Source: Amoebophrya sp. AT5.2
Taxonomy: Eukaryota; Sar; Dinophyceae; Syndiniales; Amoebophryaceae
Length of the DNA: 57,953 nt
Assembly (NCBI GenBank): GCA_005223375.1
Contig: RXOD01003813.1
Location: forward strand, 1-57,953
Direction of reading: 5' to 3'
The notes under the pieces are model-generated. The model saw only the letters and a program-made list of their open reading frames with translations. It did no database searches and was not told where the DNA came from. Of the stretch, positions 36,501-48,500 are shown piece after piece. Position 1 is the stretch's first letter; each line of letters opens with the position of its first letter. The translations under genes were made by a program, and so were the position numbers.

Positions 36501-39500
36501 CAGGTTTTGAGCGGCCTGCAGCTGCCGAACGCGACCCACGAGCACTTCCGCGTGCTGTTCGCGAACAAACACTCGGGCACGATGACGCCGCAGCAGCTCA
36601 AGGCGGCGGTCTCGGCCCACTACCGCGACGACCGAAGCTGGACGGCTGCAGGGCAGGCCGCTGATTTGAAGAACCTGATGACGCGATCGCACTATGTGTC
36701 GGGAGAGGGGCGCGCCAATCTGCCGCCGCTGCTGGAGAGCAAAGTGCGGCTGAACGCAGTCACGCGGGAGGAGCTCGTTGTGCCGGCAATAGTTCAGGAC
36801 AAAAGTAGCACCGACAGCAAAAACAGCAACGCTTTCCTGACGCCGGCGGCAGACGCGTGTTGGGTATCGGATGCGGAGGCGCTCGCGGCCGACCTCACGT
36901 ACCAGGTCGCTGTGTTTGATAAGGAACAAGACAACAACTACCGCGACTACATTCGCGTGATCACGACGGGGTACGAGTCGTGCGAGTCTGACACGTTTGC
37001 GTCCTATGAAACGGGGGGAAGCGGTTTAAGGCCAGGAGCGCCGGTTCGGGTCATCGGCCCTGTTTTCGCCGACGAGACGAAGGTGCCGGGGACTGCTGCG
37101 CAATTTTACGACAACCACGCCTACTACCACCAGCTCGGGACAGTGACCGCGAACGGGTTCGACTCGGAGCGGGAGGCGTGGGAGGTCGCAATCCAACCGG
37201 GAGGGAAGTTGATCTACGCGAAAACCAGCTCGCTCTGGTCCACCGACCGGGTGGACCGCATGGCGAACTTTCGGTTTCTGCAGAACAGCACCCAGACGCC
37301 AAAGATCTGCTACACGCTGCGCGAAACGACGAAAAGCGTCGCCGAGCCGAGCACGGGCGCGGTGCTGCTCGACTTTGACGGGCTCAGCCCGTTCACCTAC
37401 ACGCACATCAACATCACCTTCTACGGCGAGCGGCAGTGCTTCTCGGAGCCGGTGAAGAGCTGCTACGAGGACGCGATCTGTGCCGAAGAGCGGCAGAACG
37501 ACTGCTGCCACAAGTACTGGCCGACGTTTACGCTCGACGGCTGCGGGTGGGTCGAGCAGCACCGGTGGCGGACGACGCCCGGCGTCTTCTTCGACCACTT
37601 CAAGCACTGCGACGCGGGGAGCGAAGCCGAGGGGGCGCTACTGCAGTCCCTCATGTCCTCGGACTCGACGAGTGCGTACGCAGCTGGTGGCACAGCTTTT
37701 GTCTCCGCCGCAGCTGCTTCTACCAACGCTTCTGACGCCCACGTCGAGAACAGTACGGCCCCCGTGGTGTACGAGAACGCGTGCTGGCGGCTGCCGCACT
37801 ATCAGCCGCTTGACCCGTTCGGCACATACGACGAGCTGCAGAAGATCAAAAACCGCGGGTCCTACTACCTCGACAACGTTCGGCCGGCGTCCCAGTGCAC
37901 GCCGGCCACGGACGACGGGAACTACTGCGTCGACGACCTGGCGCGCCAGTTCAACCTGTCCGCGTGCGCTTTTGTGTCCAAGTACAGCGCCGAGCACCAC
38001 GCGTGTTTCGAGTACATGGGCAACGACACGTACCGGATCCAGTCGCCGCCCAAGTGCAACTTCTGCTGGAAGGAGGACGTCGCGCGCGATTTCCCGAGCT
38101 GCTACGACGTGTTTAAAACTTTCTTCGACCACCCGGAGCTGCTGGAGATGTGGTTTCTGCGGAGCTCGGAAATGGAAAGCGTCGTCGCGAGGACCGCAAC
38201 CGTGCGGGACCGGATGCGCGGATCCTCAGTGCTGGGAAGCACCAGCACACTTTCCAACCTGGACAGTGGGCTGCTGGTGCGGAACTGGACCGCTGCGGCT
38301 GAGGACGTGCTCTCGGCGAGTGAAGTCGGGCAGGCGAACCGCGACACAGTTGTGGAAATCGCGACCACCTCCTCCGGCGCGTCGAGCGCAGCGCTGCTGA
38401 AGCAACTGCGGCTGTCGGAGGTTGAGCTTTTCCGAAGGTTCGAGCTTTGCTGGGAAACGCCCGCGTCGGAGGAGTTCATTCTGCACCCCGAGCCACCAAG
38501 CGGTACTTTCATGGAAGCCAACTCCACGACTAGCAGCAGTGCTAATCCTAATTCGTCTAACGCGACTTCTTCTGTTGAAAGTGGCTTTTCATCCTCTCCG
38601 CTGGAGCAGGCGGTCGGGGACGGCGAGAGGTTGGTGTTCACAGCTGTGAGGAGTATTGTGGACACGCTGCTGCAGACCACGTTTCACGGATTGGACTACA
38701 CGCGTCTCGCATATCAGGGCCTGAACCTGACGCGGGGCAAGTTCGAAGACGTGCCGCTGATGGACAATTCCGGGCTCGTCACGGACTGGTCGAAACCGCT
38801 GGACGCGGGGGTGATTCAGCAGTATTTCGGTAGTACTTCTTCTTCCCCGTCCCGCCGTGCTTTGCTCGAGGGGAGCTTTTCCTCATCGCCTGGGAGGTTC
38901 GCGCGCGATTTGCAGCGCACCGGCGTCCGCAGTGGGCAGCGAAGGTCGTTATCCAGTCACGGCACTTCCCCGACGGCGCACCAGCACGACCAGCGATACA
39001 ACTTCACGGCGCAGGGCGAGGTGTGGGCGGCGACGCGCGAAGTCAGACAGCCGTTCACGGAAATCGCGACTGCGCTGGTGAATCTCGACTACCCGGAGTG
39101 CCCGTCGCGCGACATCGAGGCGGCAAAAGTCGCGCTGCAGCAAGCCTACTTTGCGGAGGCAGAGAGTGTGTTCGCGCGGGATTTGGAACTGGTGACAATG
39201 GCGCTGCGGGACGCCAACACAACGGGGACGCTGCTTGCGGGGGCAGCCGCGATCGACGCGGAGAACAGCACGAAGCTCGTCTCTGAGACGGTGCGGGACT
39301 GGCTGCTGTCGAACGGGGCGCAGAGCCTGCAGTACTTGGACCTGCACGTGCTCGACTCGGTTCCCCTGATAGAGGATCTAGTCGGACCGATGCAAGCAGG
39401 TGCGGCGTCGGAAGATACTACGCCTATCAATGGCACCAACGGCAGCCTTGCGTTTGCTGTTATCGCAGGAGAGGAGGACGGGGACGTGAACGCGACAAGC

Positions 39501-42500
39501 AACATGTCCTCGTCAAACGCAACGGAAGACGCGAATTCGACCGACGCCAATTCTTCGACCAACGCGTCGGCCGCGTTGGCAGGGAAAAATGCTGCAGCGG
39601 CTGCGGGCGGAAGCAATTCCACCGAAAACGACACGAACGGCACCAATGCGACGGGCGACTTTCTCGTCGCGGACGAAGTTCGCTACCGCCCCATGACGTC
39701 CGCCGAGTGGCTTCTTTCGCTGATTGAGACCAACCTGACACTGCTGTTCGATTACGATGTGTTCCGGCAACATGCGACTCGCAGTATTTCCAACCGCATT
39801 GCGGCCATGGCGGCCGCCGGAAACACGTTTAACGTGACGCTGCCGACAAATCCGGTCTGCTACTTGAACCAGCCCGGCGACTACCCGCTCACGACGTACT
39901 CCGAGTTTCTCGGCCCCTACTCCTGCGAGATCGACGACCTGCGCCAGTGCTACTGCGACGAGCTGTGCTCCTCGTTGCGCAGGCAGGACTGCTGCCTGAA
40001 GTGCTGGCCGGCCGAACCGCTGCACGGGTGCCACTGGCATGAGAAAGTAAAACTGAGGTTCGAGAAGTGCGGACCGACAGTGGACGTGGCCGCGTCGATC
40101 ATGGCGGAAAACGGGTTTCCCCCGGACGGGAGGTACTTCGAGACCATCGTCGATTTCTACAACGAGACGGACGAAAACGGCACCGTGGTCGGCAGCTACA
40201 ACGTGACCACGATCCGCCGGATTTGGAACGAGACGGACCGGCACTTGAGCGGGCACCCGTGCTGGCGCGACCGCAAAGTAGCGGGGAGCGTGAACCAGAA
40301 GACGGGCATCTTCGAAGACGTCGAGCAGAACTACATGCTCATCCTGGAAAACGTCGACGTTTTGTGTAGGGGAGACAACTTCTGCATTGACGACCTCGAA
40401 AAGATGTACTTCGCGCGCGAAACGAGCTCCACCCTCGGTCTAGCAGCGGAAACAAAGTTCAACCTGCAGCGGTGTCCGAATGCCGCGGACAGCGTCAAAA
40501 CCACGGAGTTCGGCGGTTCGTCTTCGTCCACCGCCGGCGCGTTCACAGTCGACCGGTCGTCCGTGCTCGACGTTTGCTGGGACTACTTCGACAAGCAAAC
40601 GAACGCGCGCACGAACCAGACCGGCGTGCACGAGAACACGATCGCGATTTTCTCCCCCCACTACTGCCACCTGCCGTGCTGGAAGAACAACGTCGTGCGC
40701 GGGTACGGGATCTGCCCCGCAAACATGGATGGAGATCTGCGCAGCGAGTACCTGGACTTCGCAATTGGGAGTGACGTCTTCACCGCCCCCTACCAACGCC
40801 CGTCCTTTCACCCGCGGGGTGTGGATGTGAAAGAGTTCGCAACCGGCGACCGGAAGAAGTACAACGAAGAGATAGTCGGCGCGCACAGGTACCGCCAAAC
40901 CTGCTGGAAGATGCCGAACAAGGAAAGGGTGGAGTTTCTCAACATTGAGAGCACCACGCCGAACAACCTGTTGCCGGAGTTCGATTACAGCTCAAAAAAG
41001 TGGCGCACTGTTCGACGCATCTTCCCAAAATGTAGAGGGCCGTGGGTCTTTTTTCTTGTGGCATGTTATGGTGGTTTTTTGGCCTCGTCGCGAGGACGTA
41101 CCGCCGCCAGAACAGCTGGAGCTGGCACCTCGAATCGAATGCTGGAAGCAAAAGTAGTCTTGCGCGCTGTGGCAGGCTGCTGTATTTGTTCCCCCCTAGA
41201 TAGAGCAGCTGTTTCCTTTAGCCCCGCTTCCGCCCCTGTTTCCCAGCTTTTCTGCTGTTGGATGATCCTTGTTCCTCACTCTACTCGAGAATGGCTCGCC
41301 TCGTCCCTTGACTGGCCCGAGATCGTTCCTCCCGTAAGTGTCCCGACACACAGACTCGTGCCTCCTCGCCATCGGGACAACATTCTGGACCACCGATCGG
41401 GGCGCTCCACCTGGCGTGCAGTTTGAGAAGATGTTTCTGGTGAAATAAACAGTGCACTGCTTTTCCCTGTAATTCGAAGACCTGTTGGCCGGTGTGAACG
41501 GCGTCGATTTGACGGGGGATAAGCGCGCGGCCCTTCTGTCGCCTTACGTACGCTGCAACATCTCGCTGAGCGCGATCGGAATCGATGGCTTCGTATACAA
41601 TCGTACGGTCTACTACCCGCACGGGAGTTTGGAGCGGACTAAAGCGGCGGAAGAGGCGCTGCGTACTGGCGGAGATAATGGGACGACGGGTGGCGGAACC
41701 TCTTCCAATGTGCGCGCGGAGCACCACAATCGCCCTCTGTTTCGGTACGCGATCGGCACGACGAGGGAGCAGATCCGGCAGCTCCACAGCAATTTGACGG
41801 AGCTGTTCTTCGTGCAGAATCTCACGGATTTTGAGCAGGTAGTGATCGAAGACCTGGATAAGGAGCTGTTTTCGGATCTCGACTCCCTCGCCGCGGAGGG
41901 CATCGACGTCGCGACGTTTCTGGCGACGGCGGCGACGACGACAACGACGCTGCCGCCAGTGGATCTGGGCAACGTCAGCAACCGCTCGAACGAAACGGAC
42001 GACGACGACGAGTTTCTGTTTCGCGGTGCGATGGCGAATCTGAGCAATCTGACGAACTTCACCGTGGACGACGAAAACGACACGAATGAGACAGGCATGA
42101 ACACGAGTAGTTCCGGCCTTGGCCGGCTGCTTCTCGAGGGACTATCACCAGAACGGCGCGCGCTGTCGACCACTAGCAGCGGTTCCAACGACACAAACGG
42201 AACCGCCGCCGGTTCCACCACGACGGAGGCCGACGCGCTCAACTTGCGCCGGAACCTCCCGAAAAAGCTCCGCGAGATGCTGCTCGCCTACTACGACTTC
42301 GTCAACGAGCACAACCGGCAGTACAACCACGCGAACGAATTTGTGCAACGCGTGTTCCGTCGGCTGCTCGAGGACCACGCGACTCTGGACGGCAATTTCA
42401 GCTACTTCTTCCACGCCGCGAAGGTGCAGGACCTGGACCCGACGAATTTCAACGTGCCGACCGTGGATGTGTACGAGCTGTACTACAACCTGACGCGGAC

Positions 42501-45500
42501 GTGGCAGCCCGACGCGCTGCTCGCGAACATCGACGAGTTTTACGTGGAATACGACAAGCTGATGGACGCCTACGTGCGGCAAATGCAGTACGCGGACGAC
42601 TACGGAGGTGCAGCTGCCTCCGGCGCGTACGATCCCGCGGTTGCGTACAGCACGGACGCGGCCGCGCTGAGTGCGGGGAACAGGCTCCTTTTCCGGAAAG
42701 TGCTGTCCGGCGCGCAAGTCGAGAATCTGCTCGTGCACGGGAACCTGTACGATTTTCTGCCGCTGGTGCTGGAGATCTACGGCGCGACGGTGTCGCCGCT
42801 TTTGGCCTCGCACCGGGCGGATCTGGAGGGCGTTTTGAGCGAGCAAGTGAACGCGACGAAGGCGAGCGTGACCGCTGTCCTCGGGCTGGATCTGAGCGAC
42901 GGCACCAGCGCGTCCACCACGCCGGCGCCGTCTGGCGGCATGGCGGGTACAACTTCTATGGGAAGCAGCGCTAATGACAGCACCAACTCGTCGACGTCCT
43001 CGTCTGCTTCTACTTCATCTGCTACTAGTGCGCCCCTCCGCTTCACGCAAACGGCTGCTTTTTACGACGCCGTCCAGAGGGCAACGACGGATCTAGAAAA
43101 CATGATCCAGCACATCGCGGGCCTCTACGTGCAGAACGGCACGAGCGTTCTCCGCACCAATCTCGACTACTTGGAGAACGAGCTCCACAAAGTCAATTTC
43201 GTCGAGAACGACGTCCACTACGAGCACGTTCTGTCCGTCGACGACGCCTTCAACTTCCAGCAGTCCTACCATGCCGCGCACCAAAACCGCGACGCCGTGT
43301 GCTACCTGGCGACGTACTCGCACGCGTACTTCTTCGGCGCGAACAAGGACTGTGACCTGGAAATCCGCAAGTGCCACTGCGAAGAGCTCTGCCACCTTGC
43401 GCGGCACCGGGATTGCTGCCTGAAGTGCAGCCCGACGGAGCCGGTCTCCGGCGACTGCACCACCTGGCGGCAGAAGGCGCGTGACAAGTTCCCGCGCTGC
43501 GTTCCGCACCTGGAGCTGACGTCCTTTGCGGCGGCTGCAGCAGATGGCAATGGTTCTGCCGGCGCTTCCGTTTCTTACGTCGGCGGGCACCCGCACGAGA
43601 ACGACTACGCGTTCGAGTACACGGATCGCCCGTGCTGGGACGAAGACTTCCAGTCCGGGGGCGTGAAAGATCTGAAGATCAAGAATGTGCACATGGAGGA
43701 GTGCAAAACCGATACCTCCAGGGGCGAGCAGTTCGACGACGCGAGTTTTTGCGTCACGGACTTGAAGAAGCTGCTGCACGTGACGTGGTGCCGCGACTAC
43801 ACGGTGTATCCGGAAGGGGTCTGCATGGCTGTGCGCGAGCGCGCGGGGAAGACGAGCGGGGCCTTGGGAAGTTCGGCGTCTGCGTACGACGTTGTGCTGC
43901 AGACGCCGCCGATGTGCGTCGGCGGCTGCTGGAAGGACGCCGTGTTCCGCGAGAGCCCGATGTTTGTCGTCGGTGGCACGCTGGGTAATGCTGGTCCGAA
44001 CAACCCCTCTCAGCAACAGCAAGTCGTCGACATCCGTGCGCGGCGGTGCCTGCATCCGAGCGGCATGCCTGAGCTCTGGTCCGCGCTGCCCGCGTACTGC
44101 TACGAGCCCTCCGCCAACTACGGACGGCAGTGGACGCTGGTGTTGTTCCTGAACGAGGGCGCATCTTCTGGTGCCAGTCACTGCACTGCCAGTCTCGCCG
44201 CCAGCGTCGATTTCTCGACCTCCATGGCGACGCGCGGGATCATCCGCCTCACCGGCACGGATTCCTCCGCTTGTGTAAACCTCTCTGCGGAGGAGGCCGC
44301 GAAACTGGGTTTCGCGTCGCTGAAGCTGCGCAGCTGCTTCCGCAAGACAATCGCGGCGAGCCTGGTTGAAACGGACAGGATGGAGGAGTACCAAGGCCAG
44401 AGCACGCTCCAGTACTTCAACCAAACCGACTGCCGCTCGCCGCTCGCCGCACCTCCGACGGTGCTATCCGTGGTCCGCAGCTACGAGAACGGAAAGTGCG
44501 CGCACCTGCTGGAGTCCACGGAGTCCACGCTTTTTCCGCAACACGGAGCGGACCAAGACACTCTGCCGGCGCATCTGAGGAGCGCCCGAAACTCCGCGCT
44601 GGCGCGGGTGCAGCTGGTCGCGACGTGCGTGCCGGATGTGTTGCCGGGCAGCGGAAAGCACGTTGGGTCGGATTGGACTGCAGCGGAAATAGCAGACTCG
44701 CATCCGCCCGGCGCCATGATCGATCGGAGCGCGATCGTCGGTGAGAACGGGGCACAAGTCGCAGCCGGTCGTAACCTGCAGAAGTATCCTTTCTTTGAGG
44801 ACATGTCGGAGCTGCTGGGAACCGTGACCGACGAGGCTCAGTTCATCGAGTACGACAACGCCGAGCCGAACGCGAATCTCGTAACTACCGCCGGAGCGCA
44901 AAGCAGCGCTGGTACTTCAGCGGCTGGTGGTGCTGGTGGTGGTGCCGCGGCGTATTCAGAGCCGTTCACCTACGACTACGACCCGGCGTCGTCAACGTTC
45001 GGCCGCAACCTGCGCTTCAAGTACGTGCACACAGTGACCGATTTGAAAACGGTCGTGCAAAACTACCCCGCCTGCAGCAGTGAGTACGAGCAGATGTTGC
45101 AGAGCAGAAACCTGCAAAAGACCTGGAAGAACCCGGTCTACGTGGACGTTCCCTCCCGCGCTTGGGCGGTCGAGTTTTTCCACTCCGAGCTGGCGACGAC
45201 GTGCGACGCGGCGAATTCGCCCTATTCCATGAACAAGAACAGCGTAAAACTGTCCGCACAATCCGGCGACGTGTGCATCAACCTACCGGCACTGCTGCAG
45301 GCGCAGATCGGGTGGAAGTCAGTGTCCATTTCCGCCTGCGGGGACCTGTCCGGTACGTCCACGCACGAAAATCCGAGCGAAAACACCGCCGGCCGGTACT
45401 TGTTCTACGAGCACAGCGACTGCACGGGCACGGTGACGGAGCGGATGTTTGGGGTTTCGTTGCCGGTTGTTTCGGACGCGGTGTGCGCAGATGGGGCGGA

Positions 45501-48500
45501 GACCGTGATTCCGCAGTACGTTCCGACGCCGGGCACCAGCACTGCGCCCGCCTGGGAACCGCCGTCGCGCATCGTCGAGGAGTGCGAGGAGGTGGAGATT
45601 TTTGTCCCCGACAACGGCACGGGCACGACGTTCGGGTCGGATGGAGAGCTGCTGGACCCATTCGGAAACGTGAGTAATCAAACCGAGGATATGAATGCGA
45701 CGAATTTTACGGACGATGGGAACGAAACTGCGAACGGGACGACGAACGAAACGAGCGCCGCAGGAATGGTTTCGAGTGGTGGGCTGTCCTCTTCGACGTC
45801 GTCCTCGTCCAGTTCATTATCCGGCTCCTCCAGCTCCAGCAGCAGTTCCAGTTCGATTCCTGCTGCTGGTGTTGACAACACCACCGCCAACTCCAGCAAT
45901 GGAACCAACACGTCCGCAAACGGCACGGCTGCCGAAGCCGACGCGGCCGACAGCGGCCCGGCGCCGATCCCCGGCTACTACACGAATATCACGGTCTGCA
46001 AGAACGTCTCGCGACGACAGTTGTTCCAGATGACGGCATCGTGCCAGCACAATCCCGCTGGATTCGACCCCAGGGTCCGAACCGAGTTCGAGCTGCGGGC
46101 GAGAAAATACCAAAGGTCCACGTTCAACGAGACCACGAACGAAACGGGGGTTGAAAACGTGACCGAGACGGACAACGTGAGCTTCCAAGTCACGGACTTT
46201 CTTCCTTTACCGTTCTACTCGTTCCCGATCGTCGATGCTGTGGACTGGCCGGACGTCGTGGAGATCGCGAGCCTCAACGAAGAATTCGACCTCATGGAAC
46301 GGAACGTGGAGGTGAGCTCGTTGGCATCCGCCGCGGCATCGTCCGCCGCTGACTCGTTGACAGATGCCGGCGCGGCTTCTGCCTACATGTCCGCGTACGA
46401 GCACACGCAACTGGTTCTGCAGCGACAGGCCTCCCAACGAGAAAAAATCTGCTGGCGCCCGCTCGCCAAAGGCGATGTTCGCTTCTTCAACCAAACGTCG
46501 GGCAAATTCGAGTACGACGAGGCCGCCGATCCGGACCGCTTTTCGCCGAACTACGACAACAGGCGGTTTTTGGACTTCGGCAACCACACGATCGAATTCC
46601 TCCCCCCGGTGAAGCTAACCTCGGAAGTCGTCATCCGCAACAAGCTCGACCGCGACCCATCGAACGACAACGTCGAGCTGGCATTGCAGGCGCACGAGGA
46701 GATGAGCTGCGACAGCGTGGTCGATCGGCTGTGTTTCTGCGATGCGGACTGTGTCACACGGAGGGATTGCTGCTTCAAGTGCCAAAGGACTTCCCAGTTA
46801 CGCGACTGCGCGTGGCAGGACGTGGCGAAGGAGCTCTTTCCGCGGTGCGGGGAGACGTCGATGACGTTTGGATGGAAGGCGGAGACGGCAGAGATTCTCC
46901 TGGACAGCGGGGCCGCATCTAGGGTGGAAGACGCGGCTGGGAGGGCGAGGGACAGCGCATTTATGCTTCCTTCGCAGATGTACGAATCCAGTCTGGGCTT
47001 GCGTGGGCTGGCGGATGAACCTGGGAGCTCATCATCTACTGTTGATGGCGCTGCTGGTGGTGCGGAGGCGCGGCAGCTTACCTCCGCCGCGAACCAGGAA
47101 CAGCACCGCAATCTGCTCAACCCCGCGATTTCGCAGAACACTCCTACCGGCGTTGCCCGCCCGCATCTCGGCGGCGGGACGGAGTTTCCGTACTTCCCGG
47201 TGCCCCATTGCGGGCCCGGGGAACCACACTGCATGGAGCCGCGGCGGCCCTGCTATCTCGAGAACTACGACTCGGCCACGAAGCGGGTCGTGCTCGAGAA
47301 CGTCGCAACGCCGACGCGCAACGTGACGTACGTAAATCTGACGGGTATCATGCGCGACGCGGATTCCGCGTATGTCGCCGCGGACGAAAGCGGAGGAGCG
47401 CCGGAAGAAGGTGGAGCTACCTACGGCGCCACCACGTATCCCGCGCTACGGACGGAGCTGGCGAAATCGCTTTCCAGAATCCTGGACGACCGCGCCGCCA
47501 ACATTGCGGTTGCGACGAACCCGAACGAGCTCCCGGGGCACTCGCCGATCGACGTCTTCGTCCCGGAGTTCCACGGCCAGTTCTTCCTGGGGTCGTCCCC
47601 AGCCGCCACCGGCAGCATGATCCAGAGCCACGTGCTCCCCGCCGTGAGCGAAATCTCCCTCCGGCACGAGGACTGCATCGACAGCTACTGCGCGCCGGAT
47701 CTTTCGCCGTTGCTCGGCGTCGCCGAGTGCGACTACGTGGATCTGTACAAAAACATCATGGTGTGCTGGAACTCGACGGCGATCCGGCTCCTCACCTACG
47801 ACTCGTCCAAGCCGCAAACCGAGCAGCTGTTCGAGAAAGCCCACCTCTCGTCCCAGCTCCCAGACGCGGGTGTCGCGATCGATTTGGACCTGATCGCACT
47901 GGAGCAGCCGGCGTACTGCGACCAGATGTGCTGGAAGGACCGCGTGACCCGCGGCTTCCCGCCCTGCGCGGAGCTGCAGCGGATCGGCGCGTCTGGCTCT
48001 AGTAGCGTACCGGGAGGACGAGGAGCGGGAGGAGCTCCCCCGTTCCACCTGACCAGAACCGCAAAGAAGCGGTCGATGTGCTGGGTGAACTACGGCGAGC
48101 TGATCGATTTTCACGTGAACGAAACCTACTCGCCGGGCACGACCTACAAGAACGGCCGCGTCGCGCGCATGAAGAACGAGAGCATCGCAAGTCTGGGCAT
48201 GGACCTGTGCCCAGTCGGGATGTCTCCATCTTCTTCGCAGGCATCTTCGCAGAACTTCATCATCGACGAGCGGCTGCACGGCTACATGAGCGCGAACCTT
48301 TCGCTGTACGATGGCATCACGGCACTCACCGAGGATGCGTTCTACACCTGCGTCACGGACGAATACCGCCTGCAGAAGCGCGAGGAACTGGTCCTGCGCT
48401 CGGGGATGGCCACGACGGTCACTGGCAGTGGTGGATCTAGTACTTCTGTAGCGGGTCCTGCGGTGGGCAGCGGAGCTGCAGCGGCATCTTCCTCCACTGG

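Larger units (their letters stand above)
32116..37610 (+). other. Cys-rich module 11, split by intron 2
   Basis: Head P-C-V at 32233 and FCVTDLERMW at 32374 lie in exon 2. The CYTF segment at 36198, CWKNNVVRA at 36267, a second CW at 36858 and the knot at 37461-37610 (C-Y-E-D-A-I-C, D-C-C) lie in exon 3. The module is complete only if exons 2 and 3 are joined. Confidence 0.68.
40071..43500 (+). other. Cys-rich module 13, split by intron 3
   Basis: Head P-C-W at 40257, FCIDDLEKMY at 40380, VCWDY at 40572, CWKNNVVRG at 40677 and the second CW at 40902 lie in exon 3. The expected Tyr-x-x-Cys (Y-V-R-C) appears at 41545 in exon 4, and the knot at 43372-43500 (C-H-C-E-E-L-C, D-C-C). The order is kept only if intron 3 is removed. 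Confidence 0.72.
43501..46848 (+). other. Cys-rich module 14 with a duplicated unknown domain
   Basis: Head P-C-W at 43630, FCVTDLKKLL at 43747, CWKDAVFRE at 43927 (Gly lost). The duplicated domain (44035-45500), a poly-Ser stretch and a second CW at 46450 follow. Terminal knot 46732-46848, canonical but with a loop shortened by three residues. Confidence 0.7.

Noticed and set aside
41485..41490. A separate gene starting at TTG 41485
   Set aside because: It is only the first possible start after a stop codon; the position lies in the direct repeat of the intron 3 element and module 13 would be truncated.
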